Below are positions 42,621-50,671 of a stretch of 64,000 nt of DNA, piece by piece (the first letter of the stretch is position 1; each line of letters opens with the position of its first letter). The notes under the pieces were generated by a model. That model had not been told where the DNA came from. It worked only from the letters and a program-made list of their open reading frames with translations, and ran no database searches. This DNA is from Campylobacter concisus (GTDB lineage Bacteria > Campylobacterota > Campylobacteria > Campylobacterales > Campylobacteraceae), in assembly GCF_003048615.2 (NCBI RefSeq), contig NZ_CP049263.1, forward strand, positions 1,922,001-1,986,000, in the 5' to 3' direction. Made by a program: the position numbers and the translations under genes.

Positions 42621-43444
42621 CAATTCTTTCCTAAAATTTCTAAATTCTCGCACGCCTCTTTCAAGCCATTTTTGCAGCTTTTAGTGAAAATTTCACGTGC
42701 TTTTTCTACGTCCTCTTTCACGCCTTTGCCCTCAGCTAGCATGATAGCGTAGTTGTTGCAGCCCTTTTCATAGGCGTATATGCACGCTTGCTCGTAAAGT
42801 TTTGTCGCTTTTGTAAGATTTTGATCAACCCCTTGCCCATAAACATATAAAAATCCAAGATTATCGCACCCTATGCCAGCTTCATTTGCGCAGGCCATTT
42901 CGTAGTATGATTTAGCTTTTGCGTAATCTTTCTCGGCGCCCTCGCCTTGTGCATACAAGTAGCCAAGATTGCTACATCCCATGCCGTCCCCTGCCTTGCA
43001 AGCCTTTGCGTAAAGCTCTTTTGCCTTTTTTAGATCTTTTGCCACACCAGTGCCATTTGCATAGAGCAAGCCAAGCTCCGTGCAGCCCTCGTTGTCACTG
43101 CATGCTTTTTCATAAAATTTAACTGCTTTTGCTAGGTCTTTTTCTACGCCTTTGCCATTTTCATAGACGTAGCCAAGGTTGCTGCAAGCCATAGAGAAAT
43201 TTTGGTCGCAAGCCTTTTCATAAAGCATTGCCGCCTTTGCCTCATACTTTTTGACGTTGCCATCACCCCTGCTGTAAAGCACAGCTAGGTTGTAACAGCC
43301 TGATGCCTTTTTCTCTTTGTCGCAAGCATCTTCATAAATTTGCGCTAGCTTATTGTGATCATCTTTTGCGCTCAAAGCCTCTTTGATGTAGCCAGCATTT
43401 AAAACGCACAAACTAGCAGCCAGTAAAATCAAACTTTTCATCAT
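42620..43444 (-). CDS. Exported Sel1-repeat, Cys-rich protein in the mcc region
   Basis: The 274 residues carry a signal peptide (MMKSLILLAASLCVLNAG) and about seven Sel1-like repeats with the pattern A..LYEKAC....ACSNLGYVYENGKGV. Each repeat has a cysteine pair that should form a disulfide, as in Helicobacter Hcp proteins. It is a likely periplasmic scaffold. It starts five bases after the ccsA1 stop and its own stop overlaps the next gene, so it is part of the long operon that leads from MccA to the NosL module. This placement suggests it helps assemble a periplasmic cytochrome or copper complex, which is inference. Confidence 0.85.
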   Translation of the reverse strand: MMKSLILLAASLCVLNAGYIKEALSAKDDHNKLAQIYEDACDKEKKASGCYNLAVLYSRGDGNVKKYEAKAAMLYEKACDQNFSMACSNLGYVYENGKGVEKDLAKAVKFYEKACSDNEGCTELGLLYANGTGVAKDLKKAKELYAKACKAGDGMGCSNLGYLYAQGEGAEKDYAKAKSYYEMACANEAGIGCDNLGFLYVYGQGVDQNLTKATKLYEQACIYAYEKGCNNYAIMLAEGKGVKEDVEKAREIFTKSCKNGLKEACENLEILGKN

Positions 43445-43449
43445 ATCTC

Positions 43450-46068
43450 CTAAACTACTTTTATATCTCTGCCGCGGTAGGCTAGGGCGATTAGCAAGGC
43501 AAGAGCCGCTAAGATCAAGTATATTAGCCCTGAGATGCCAAAGCTCTCACCATTTGCGTATGAGTGAAGTCCGCTAAGATAGAAATTTACTCCAAAATAT
43601 GTAAAAAGCACCGAAGCAAATGATAGCACGCTAGCTGTTAAAAAGGCAAAAACGCCCCTTAGTTTTGGTATAAATCTTAGATGAAGCACTATGGCATAGA
43701 CGATGATCGTGATGTATGACCAGCTCTCTTTGCTGTCCCAGCCCCAGTATCTGCCCCAGCTCTCATTCGCCCAGACGCCACCTAAGAAATTTCCGATAGT
43801 TAGCAAGCTAAGTCCTATAATGAGGCTTAGCTCGTCGGTGGCGGCTAGGTATCTTATCTGCTCGCTAAGCTTTTGCTTATTTTTGTCATTTTTTAGAGCC
43901 ATTAAGATAAGTCCCACAAGCCCTAGCACAAAACCAAAGCCCAAAAAGCCGTAGCTTGCTGTGATGACGCTTACATGCACGCTAAGCCAAAACGACTTTA
44001 AAACTGGGACTAAATTTGTTATCTGTGGGTTTATAAAATTTAGATGAGCAACCAGCAAGCTAACACTTGCAAAGAGCGAAGCAGCGCCTAGTGCGAAGCT
44101 TTGATGCTTGAAAAATAGCACTCCAACTAGCACGCTTATAAGCGAGATATAGACTAAACTCTCATAAGCATCGCTCCAAGGTGCGTGACCTGAGATATAA
44201 GCGCGTAGGGCTAAATTTAGAGCATGCACCGCAAAGGCAGTGAAAAATGCAAGGCTAAGCGCTCTTTCAAATCTAAATTTCCTTCCAAAAAATAGCCTAT
44301 AAAAGCCAAGGGCGAGCGAAGCAAGAGCTAGGATCATGTAAAAATAGATAAGAAATTTAAATATCTCCATTTGATTGTAAAGCACTTCAAGCTCCACCTT
44401 TGCCTCGCTTGGCGCAAGAGAGCCTAGAGTGCTTCTTTGATAGCTTGAAATTTGCTCCAAACTCCTATCAGCCCCAGCGCACTCGCCACTTTTTACGCAA
44501 AGGCTTAAATTTTCTATATAAGCTCCTAAAACGCTTTTAAATTCGTTTGAAATTTCATCTTTGCTAAAGGCTTCATTTACGCCTAGCCACGTGATCGCTT
44601 CACCATTTCTAGCAGGGATAAATTTTAAAATTTCGCCCTTTAGAGCAAGGTATAAGACATTTAGCCTCTCGTCAAATTTAATGACGTCGTTATCAAATTT
44701 ATCTCTTTTTGAGGCGGATTTTTCATTTGCAGCCTCTACAAATTTAGCCAGCTTATACTCGCCATTTTCGTTAAAGACGTCATTAAAGCTAGCAAATTTC
44801 TCACTAACGCCAAGAAGCTCGCCCACGCGCTCACTCGTGATCCTTACCATCTTTTTATCCATCCACTCTTGTGGCGAGATGGCAAAAGAGAGCATCAGCT
44901 CATCGCTACTAAGCCCAAAGAGCGTGGTTTTGGTTGAAATTTTACTAAGAACTGCTCTTGTGTAAGAGTCAGCTGGTGCGATCCTGCTATCAGTTTGAAC
45001 TAAAATTTTGGCAAATTTATCTGCGTGAGCTTTAAAATTTATAGCTTCGTCGCTTGCGAAATTTGGCGTAGCGTTTAGCAAAAGTAGGGCTAAAAACGCA
45101 AACTGCGTACCTTTTATGAAGTTACAAAGTCTAAAAAATCGGCTCTTTTTGCTAAATAAATTTCCCACAAAGCCAAGGCAAAGCAGAAAATATCCGATGT
45201 AAGTTGGCACTTTGCCAGGATCAAAGCTGATCTCAAAGGCGCTTCCAAGCTCGTCAGCGTCGTATGATGACTGAAAAATTTTATAGCCCATGATGCTTAG
45301 TGGGTGATTTAGCGAAATTTCATGCTCGCTGCCTGCGATGCTTACTTTGCTAGTGTAAGATGATGGGCTATTTAGCCCTGCGTAGCGCTCTAGGATAAAT
45401 TTATCAAGCCTTAGTGAAAATGGTAAATTTATCGCCCTTGAGCTAAAGTAAAATTTCGCCTCTTGTCCGTCAAAGCTTAAAATGCTTGGCTCAAGATCAT
45501 ATCCAGCGCCACCTTTTAGCTTGGCGGTTTTACTCTTTTGCCCAGTAAAGCCAGCCTCTATGCTAAGCGTGGCTGGAGCGTTTTTCTCATCCTTTTTATA
45601 GCCAACTATCTTTATAATAAATTCTTTGCCGTTTATATCTTTTTTAAAATGAAAGTCGTTTTTGCCAAGCAGGCTAAGTCTTAGTGGATATTCAAAGCTT
45701 TCATTTGAAATTTGCACTCTCAAATAGGGCTTTGTGCTTTGCATAGAGTTGCCACTCTCGCCAAGTCTTAAGTGCATAACGCCCTCTTCGCCACAGTATC
45801 TTGTAAGCGCAGCACCGATGAAGATCAGAATAAAAGCAAGATGTATCAAAAATGCGCCAAATTTCTTATACATCTTGGTTTTTACGATGCTAATGGCTAG
45901 GCAAATAGCACAAGCTGCCATGACGCACTCGTACCAGAGCGCTTCATAAACAAGCACTCTAGCCGTCTGTGTGTCATAAAAATTTTCCAAAAAGGTCGCC
46001 ACCCCTGCACCAAAAGCAAGGATAAATAATAATATTAAAGACAAGCGATAAATGTTTAAAATTTTCAT
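43450..46068 (-). CDS. ccsA1: CcsA1-type cytochrome c heme lyase (fused CcsB-CcsA)
   Basis: The 872-residue inner-membrane protein fuses a ResB/CcsB half (helices near 10-30, 45-65, 75-95 and 305-330) with a CcsA half that carries the WWD-type heme loop ESWGRYWGWDSKESWSY and His-containing helices. It exports heme and attaches it to apocytochromes. In Wolinella succinogenes the copy inside the mcc locus, CcsA1, is dedicated to the CX15CH heme of MccA; a CX15CH motif is present in the MccA encoded here. I start at the ATG at 46,068, not the preceding GTG. It follows the NrfD-like gene by 16 bases. A housekeeping CcsBA is expected elsewhere. Confidence 0.9.
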   Translation of the reverse strand: MKILNIYRLSLILLFILAFGAGVATFLENFYDTQTARVLVYEALWYECVMAACAICLAISIVKTKMYKKFGAFLIHLAFILIFIGAALTRYCGEEGVMHLRLGESGNSMQSTKPYLRVQISNESFEYPLRLSLLGKNDFHFKKDINGKEFIIKIVGYKKDEKNAPATLSIEAGFTGQKSKTAKLKGGAGYDLEPSILSFDGQEAKFYFSSRAINLPFSLRLDKFILERYAGLNSPSSYTSKVSIAGSEHEISLNHPLSIMGYKIFQSSYDADELGSAFEISFDPGKVPTYIGYFLLCLGFVGNLFSKKSRFFRLCNFIKGTQFAFLALLLLNATPNFASDEAINFKAHADKFAKILVQTDSRIAPADSYTRAVLSKISTKTTLFGLSSDELMLSFAISPQEWMDKKMVRITSERVGELLGVSEKFASFNDVFNENGEYKLAKFVEAANEKSASKRDKFDNDVIKFDERLNVLYLALKGEILKFIPARNGEAITWLGVNEAFSKDEISNEFKSVLGAYIENLSLCVKSGECAGADRSLEQISSYQRSTLGSLAPSEAKVELEVLYNQMEIFKFLIYFYMILALASLALGFYRLFFGRKFRFERALSLAFFTAFAVHALNLALRAYISGHAPWSDAYESLVYISLISVLVGVLFFKHQSFALGAASLFASVSLLVAHLNFINPQITNLVPVLKSFWLSVHVSVITASYGFLGFGFVLGLVGLILMALKNDKNKQKLSEQIRYLAATDELSLIIGLSLLTIGNFLGGVWANESWGRYWGWDSKESWSYITIIVYAIVLHLRFIPKLRGVFAFLTASVLSFASVLFTYFGVNFYLSGLHSYANGESFGISGLIYLILAALALLIALAYRGRDIKVV

Positions 46069-46084
46069 CACCTGCCCTTAAGCC

Positions 46085-47014
46085 TTAAATGCTATAAGTC
46101 TGTCCTGCATAAAGTATAAAAACCCTAAGCAATAAAACGCCAACGACTGCTGCAAATGAGCCAAGGTAGAAGCTAAATTTAATCTTGCCAAGTGCAAAAT
46201 TTAAAACAAGAGGCAAGACAAAGCCAACTAAAACAACCCCAAGCCAAAAGAATTTAGCCCAAACGCCACTATAAAATGCAACTGCTGCACCTTGCTGATA
46301 GCTTGAGCCAAGCAAAAGCGACACAAAAAGCATTAAAATGAGTAAAATTTCAGCGCATAAGACGTAAAACTCCACGCCATGAAGCGAGCTAAGGTCGCTT
46401 GAGTGTGGATCTTCTTTGAAAAATAGTGCCGCTATCAAGCTGCTACCACTTATGCCAGCACTAAGCCCTGAAGCTATGAAAAGCGCTGGTAAAACGGCGG
46501 TGTTTAAAAGTGGAAATCTAATGAGCACCGAGATCAAAAAGCCTGTATATGCACAAATGATAACCGCAAAAAGCAGGCAAAGCGCGCTTAAGAGCGGATA
46601 AAGTGGCGATAAAATTTTCATCACGCCATCAAAAAAACCACAAAGTGACTTTAACTCCGCATTAAAAGCGTATAGACACATCAAAAAGCTAAGCGGTATA
46701 AACACGCAAAGTGCGGCTACACCGATAGACATAACCGATGTGAAGTTGTAATTAATCAAAATTTTCCAAAACAAAAGTGGCTTTTCAAGGTCAGCTATCA
46801 AACAAACCATACCAAGCATGATGCTAACAAAGGCTAGAAGCGAAGCAGCCTTGAAAAATGGACTAAAGCCATCTTGTCTTTTGTAACGCTTTAGAACTAT
46901 GGCAGCTATTAGCGCTCCGCCACTCATACCAGCTAGCAAAAGATAAACAGCGATCGGCCAGCCCCACTCTACCCCGTGCGAAAATGTCGCAGTGAAATTT
47001 AATGCACCATCCAT
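46085..47014 (-). CDS. mccD: NrfD-like membrane quinol dehydrogenase subunit MccD
   Basis: The 309 residues have about eight membrane helices in the NrfD/PsrC pattern, starting HGVEWGWPIAVYLLLAGMSGGALIAA and including ASGLSAGISGSSLIAALFF. NrfD proteins bind menaquinol and pass electrons to a partner Fe-S protein. The partner is the MccC gene just upstream, one base away. With MccA this gives a pathway from menaquinol to periplasmic sulfite. The end is 16 bases from ccsA1. All four mcc genes plus ccsA1 are in Wolinella order. Confidence 0.9.
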   Translation of the reverse strand: MDGALNFTATFSHGVEWGWPIAVYLLLAGMSGGALIAAIVLKRYKRQDGFSPFFKAASLLAFVSIMLGMVCLIADLEKPLLFWKILINYNFTSVMSIGVAALCVFIPLSFLMCLYAFNAELKSLCGFFDGVMKILSPLYPLLSALCLLFAVIICAYTGFLISVLIRFPLLNTAVLPALFIASGLSAGISGSSLIAALFFKEDPHSSDLSSLHGVEFYVLCAEILLILMLFVSLLLGSSYQQGAAVAFYSGVWAKFFWLGVVLVGFVLPLVLNFALGKIKFSFYLGSFAAVVGVLLLRVFILYAGQTYSI

Positions 47015-47015
47015 C

Positions 47016-47687
47016 TTACACCCCCGCTTTTACTTTAGGAATATATCTAAGGCTTGGTTTTGTGCCAAGTTCTGCTCTTAGCCTTATGCTATCTTTGACA
47101 GCTAGTAACTGGCTAATATGCGAGCTCTCATCGTTTAAATCGCCAAAGACCAAAGCCTCATATCTGCACGCCTCAACGCAGGCTGGATCTTTTTTATCCT
47201 TTAAATTTGTATCTATGCAGAAGTTACAGCTTTGGGCTGAGTGATTGACTTTGTCGATATATCTCACGTCGTAAGGACAGGCTACGATGCAGTATTTACA
47301 GGCGATGCAGTCATCTATGTTTGTGGTTTGGATGCCAGTTTTTATGTCCTTGTGACAGGCTTTTGTTGGGCAAACAGCCACGCAAGGCGCATCCTCACAC
47401 TGCTGACAAGATATTCTTACATATCTTTTATCAAGCAAATTTTTTGGATCTGTTTTATCCTCTACAAAAAGTCTCATCTGTCCTTTTGGGACTAAATTTA
47501 CCTTTCTACATGCCACTTCGCAATCCGTGCAGCCGACGCATTTGTTTTGGTCAAATATCATGCCAAAATGTGGTTTTTTCGCACTCTCTTCACTCTTAAA
47601 AGCAAAACCACTACTTGCCACGCTAGCACCAGCAGCCACAACTGCCATGCGTTTAAAGAAGGCTCTTCTGCTATTTTGATTTTGCAT
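47016..47687 (-). CDS. mccC: NrfC-like periplasmic four-cluster ferredoxin MccC
   Basis: The 223-residue protein has a twin-arginine signal (NSRRAFFKRM, then VVAAGASVASSGFAF) and sixteen cysteines in four CxxCxxC-type groups: CVGCTDCEVAC, CQQCEDAPCVAVC, CIACKYCIVAC and CNFCID with CVEAC. It therefore holds four [4Fe-4S] clusters and carries electrons from MccD to MccA. I start at the ATG at 47,687, which has GGAG seven bases upstream; an ATG 12 bases further upstream is also open. It is exported folded by Tat, so it acts in the periplasm. Confidence 0.92.
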   Translation of the reverse strand: MQNQNSRRAFFKRMAVVAAGASVASSGFAFKSEESAKKPHFGMIFDQNKCVGCTDCEVACRKVNLVPKGQMRLFVEDKTDPKNLLDKRYVRISCQQCEDAPCVAVCPTKACHKDIKTGIQTTNIDDCIACKYCIVACPYDVRYIDKVNHSAQSCNFCIDTNLKDKKDPACVEACRYEALVFGDLNDESSHISQLLAVKDSIRLRAELGTKPSLRYIPKVKAGV

Positions 47688-47706
47688 TTTTAACTCCATT
47701 TATGCC

Positions 47707-48465
47707 TTAATGAGGCTTTTTAATGCCCTCATTTTGCTCTTTTTCATGAATTTTTCTTGCTGCCTCAGCTAGTTCGCCAGGCTTTAAGACCTTAATAAGC
47801 TCTATCTCAAAAACGATAGTCTCGCCTCCAGGTATCCCCTCCATGCCGCTATCGCCGTATGCAAGCTCAGGCGGGATGACAAATTTAAACTTCTCGCCCT
47901 CTTTCATAAGCATGAGACCCTCTTCAAGCCCAGGGATCAAATTTAGCATCGAAAGATGAGCTGGAGCCTCTTTTGTCTCGTCAAAGACCTTGCCACCAGC
48001 AAAGCTTGCTTTATAATTTACTATGATGATGCTCTCAGGCTTTGGAGTAGCCCCTTTTGAGCTACTTTTTATGATCTCATATTGTAAATTTGATTTTGTT
48101 GTTTTTACATTTTTGTTTTTTGCATTTTTTTCCATATAGGCTTTGCCTTGGGCTAAATTCTCTTTTAGCTTGGCAGCCTCTTTTTCTTTTACTATCTTCT
48201 CTAAGCTTTCAGCTCTTTTGTTTAGTAGCTTTGCTATCTCATCATCACTTAGTTTTAGCTCGCTCTTTAGCGCATCGCTAAAGCCTTTTATCACTGCATC
48301 AGCGTCATAGCCAACACCTAGTTGCTTTTGATCTAGCAGTCCTTTTAAAACATATCCACCGCTTGTTGCGCCTATGGCATAAGAGTCGTTTGTATCGACA
48401 TTTGCTAAGAGGCTAGCCACGCTTAGGCTAAGAAGTAGCGAACATTTTAAAAACGCATTTTTCAT
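47707..48465 (-). CDS. mccB: FKBP-type peptidyl-prolyl isomerase MccB
   Basis: This 252-residue periplasmic foldase has a signal peptide (MKNAFLKCSLLLSLSVASLLA). A Mip/FkpA-like helical dimerisation region (YAIGATSGGYVLKGLLDQKQ to about 120) comes next. The C-terminal FKBP domain contains IIVNYKASFAGGKVFDET, LIPGLEEGLMLMKEGEKFKF and PPELAYGDSGMEGIPGGETIVFEIELI. In Wolinella a PPIase gene is the second gene of the mcc operon and is thought to help fold MccA, so the assignment rests on both family and place. A hairpin stands between mccA and this gene. Confidence 0.92.
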   Translation of the reverse strand: MKNAFLKCSLLLSLSVASLLANVDTNDSYAIGATSGGYVLKGLLDQKQLGVGYDADAVIKGFSDALKSELKLSDDEIAKLLNKRAESLEKIVKEKEAAKLKENLAQGKAYMEKNAKNKNVKTTKSNLQYEIIKSSSKGATPKPESIIIVNYKASFAGGKVFDETKEAPAHLSMLNLIPGLEEGLMLMKEGEKFKFVIPPELAYGDSGMEGIPGGETIVFEIELIKVLKPGELAEAARKIHEKEQNEGIKKPH

Positions 48466-48485
48466 TTCAAACCCTTAAGATTAAA

Positions 48486-48503
48486 GGGGCTAAAACTAGC
48501 CCC
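48486..48503 (-). terminator. Attenuating hairpin between mccA and mccB
   Basis: GGGGCTA and TAGCCCC form a perfect 7-bp stem with a four-base loop. On the minus strand it runs into TTTAATC. It is 7 bases after the mccA stop and 21 bases before mccB. A partial terminator here would leave mccA mRNA more abundant than its assembly genes. Confidence 0.6.
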
Positions 48504-48509
48504 TAAATG

Positions 48510-50576
48510 CTATAAATTTTTGTTTAGAATTCTCTGAGCTTCTTTTATATACTCTTTAGATGCATCTAGTCTTTGTTTAGTAAATTTAAATCCGTGCATA
48601 CCCCACGAACCATCTTTTTCAACCATATCGATGATCTCTTGAGCGTTTTGGACAAGCTCATAAACTCTTGCTTTATCACTTGGATCTAGCTTTTTAGTCT
48701 CTAGTAGTGAGTAAATTCCCTCGATGCCTATTTTGACCTCTGAGAATTCATTTTTAACTGGAGTTTGCCATCCCATAACCTCATCATAAACTTGTTTTTG
48801 GTTTTTGAAGTGAAGTGTTGGTTTTAGCTCAGATAGCACTGGGCTATGGCAGCCTTTATTATCTTTCATATCTTTATCAGCCCAAGATGTTCTAGCGCAT
48901 GCCCACATCAAATCAACATAGTTGTGGCCATTTTTATCTCTCTCAAAGTGCCAATCTTTTCCGTCTCTTGCATCTTTAGAAGCAGCGCCTGGGACAAGAG
49001 ATTTCTCTTTTGGATCGACCATGATCTTCCAGATGTGAGAGCGTCTTTGAGTATCAAAGCCAGCGTTGTCTTGGAACTGAACAGCGTAGAAATTCTCGCA
49101 GCTCATCATAAATGGCATGTGGCAAGATGCACAAGTGTTGTTTTTGTGTGTATCTGCTTTTGATGCGATATATGCTTGAGTCTCGTGACAATCTTTACAA
49201 TCTTTTTTGATCTTTGGTTTAGTGTAGAATGCACTTAGATAGCCTTGATCTGGGTTGTAGTTCATGCCAGTTACGCTCTTATCGCCTACAACGTTACCTG
49301 TGTTGTCGTGTGGATCGTGGCAAGTGACGCATCTCATGCCTTTATCGTAGTGAGCGGTAAAGTATGATTGTGAGCCTTCTGAGCCACATCCTGGTCCCAT
49401 TGATTTAAATTTAGAGCTAAGTGAGAGATCAAGCTTGCCGTTGTTTAATGGGTTAGCTCGCATTAGATCTGGGCTAAAGTTAAATCTTTGGTGACAGCGT
49501 TCGCAGTTTGATGTTCTAAAATTTGTAGCTCCATCAAGGTGACCGCCAGCTCCGTGGCACTCCTCACAGCTTACGCCTTTTGAGATAGTGTGTTTTTGAA
49601 GCTCTTTGGCATTACCAAGTGCTGCGTAAAATTCTGCTTTTGACTTAAAGTCAAATTTAACTGGGTGGCAAACCTCACAATATGATGAGTTTGCTTGGAA
49701 AAACATCGACTTTTTATGTTTTGCGGCGTATGAGGCAAGACCTCTAACATATCCGCCATTATCGCCATACTCTTCGAGCGTGCCAGGAAATTCTGGGACG
49801 AGCTCTTTTATCTTTTTAACAGTTGCGTCGTCTAAATTTAACGCCCATGTTCTTTGCCATTGGTTACCGCCAGCTACGATCTGACCTGTGCCATCTCTTA
49901 GCAAACCGCCCTCAACGTAGTAAGTACCACGAAGTAGCCATGCATCGACGTATCCCATCTTAGTTCTTAAGTGACCAACGGTTGCGTAGATGACATCTGG
50001 AGTGATACCTTTTGGTAGTATAGAAGCGGTATCTTTGTCAAATACTGGCTCAGTTAGGTTGTTATTAACCTCTGGGTGCTCGCCAGGGAAGCGCATAGTA
50101 GTTGCGTGGCGAGATCTGCTCCAGACCTCATACTGAGCTGGGTGACACTCACCGCACTTTTCTGGTCCTACAAATTTATTAGGAAATTGAAGTGATGAGG
50201 TGGCTGGAATTCTATACATCATAGAGCTATAGCCCTTACCACCATCTCTTTTACTAAGCTTTGACATATCAAAGCCATGTCCCTCGGCAAGCCACTCTAA
50301 GCCACGGTCATGAACGACCATTTTGCCGACGGTTTTGCCACCATACTTTGTAAAAATAGGGTGGTTTTTAAATAGCCAGTTATACATCTCTTGCTCTTCT
50401 ACGACGTAGTCTTGCAAGGAGACAACACCTCTACTTTGCAGTGTGCCTTTAGGATTTGCGATAACATCACGTGCTTTATCGGACATCTGCATATTATGCT
50501 CTTCGCAACAGGCTTGTGAAGCAAAGATACTAACACCCATGAGTAAGCCTGCTAAGGCTTTGTGTAAGTTTCTCAC
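48510..50576 (-). CDS. mccA: Octaheme cytochrome c sulfite reductase MccA
   Basis: This periplasmic reductase makes sulfide from sulfite with six electrons. The 688 residues carry a signal peptide (about 1-22) and eight heme sites: CXXCH at 141, 300, 337, 358, 416, 460 and 482, and one CX15CH from Cys560 to His577 (CARTSWADKDMKDNKGCH). Two further cysteines, Cys397 (GPGCGS) and Cys493 (MSCEN), are 96 residues apart. From memory, Wolinella MccA binds Cu(I) through Cys399 and Cys495, the same spacing. The GTG start has a near-perfect AAGGAGGAG site. It begins the mccABCD-ccsA1 set and follows mccRS. Confidence 0.96.
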   Translation of the reverse strand: MRNLHKALAGLLMGVSIFASQACCEEHNMQMSDKARDVIANPKGTLQSRGVVSLQDYVVEEQEMYNWLFKNHPIFTKYGGKTVGKMVVHDRGLEWLAEGHGFDMSKLSKRDGGKGYSSMMYRIPATSSLQFPNKFVGPEKCGECHPAQYEVWSRSRHATTMRFPGEHPEVNNNLTEPVFDKDTASILPKGITPDVIYATVGHLRTKMGYVDAWLLRGTYYVEGGLLRDGTGQIVAGGNQWQRTWALNLDDATVKKIKELVPEFPGTLEEYGDNGGYVRGLASYAAKHKKSMFFQANSSYCEVCHPVKFDFKSKAEFYAALGNAKELQKHTISKGVSCEECHGAGGHLDGATNFRTSNCERCHQRFNFSPDLMRANPLNNGKLDLSLSSKFKSMGPGCGSEGSQSYFTAHYDKGMRCVTCHDPHDNTGNVVGDKSVTGMNYNPDQGYLSAFYTKPKIKKDCKDCHETQAYIASKADTHKNNTCASCHMPFMMSCENFYAVQFQDNAGFDTQRRSHIWKIMVDPKEKSLVPGAASKDARDGKDWHFERDKNGHNYVDLMWACARTSWADKDMKDNKGCHSPVLSELKPTLHFKNQKQVYDEVMGWQTPVKNEFSEVKIGIEGIYSLLETKKLDPSDKARVYELVQNAQEIIDMVEKDGSWGMHGFKFTKQRLDASKEYIKEAQRILNKNL

Positions 50577-50671
50577 GTCTCCTCCTTTGAATTTTTATCC
50601 TAAAATCAAAATGATTTCATACTGATAATCTTAACACCAAAAAAGGGCAGAAAAGGGGGAAAATTAACAAA

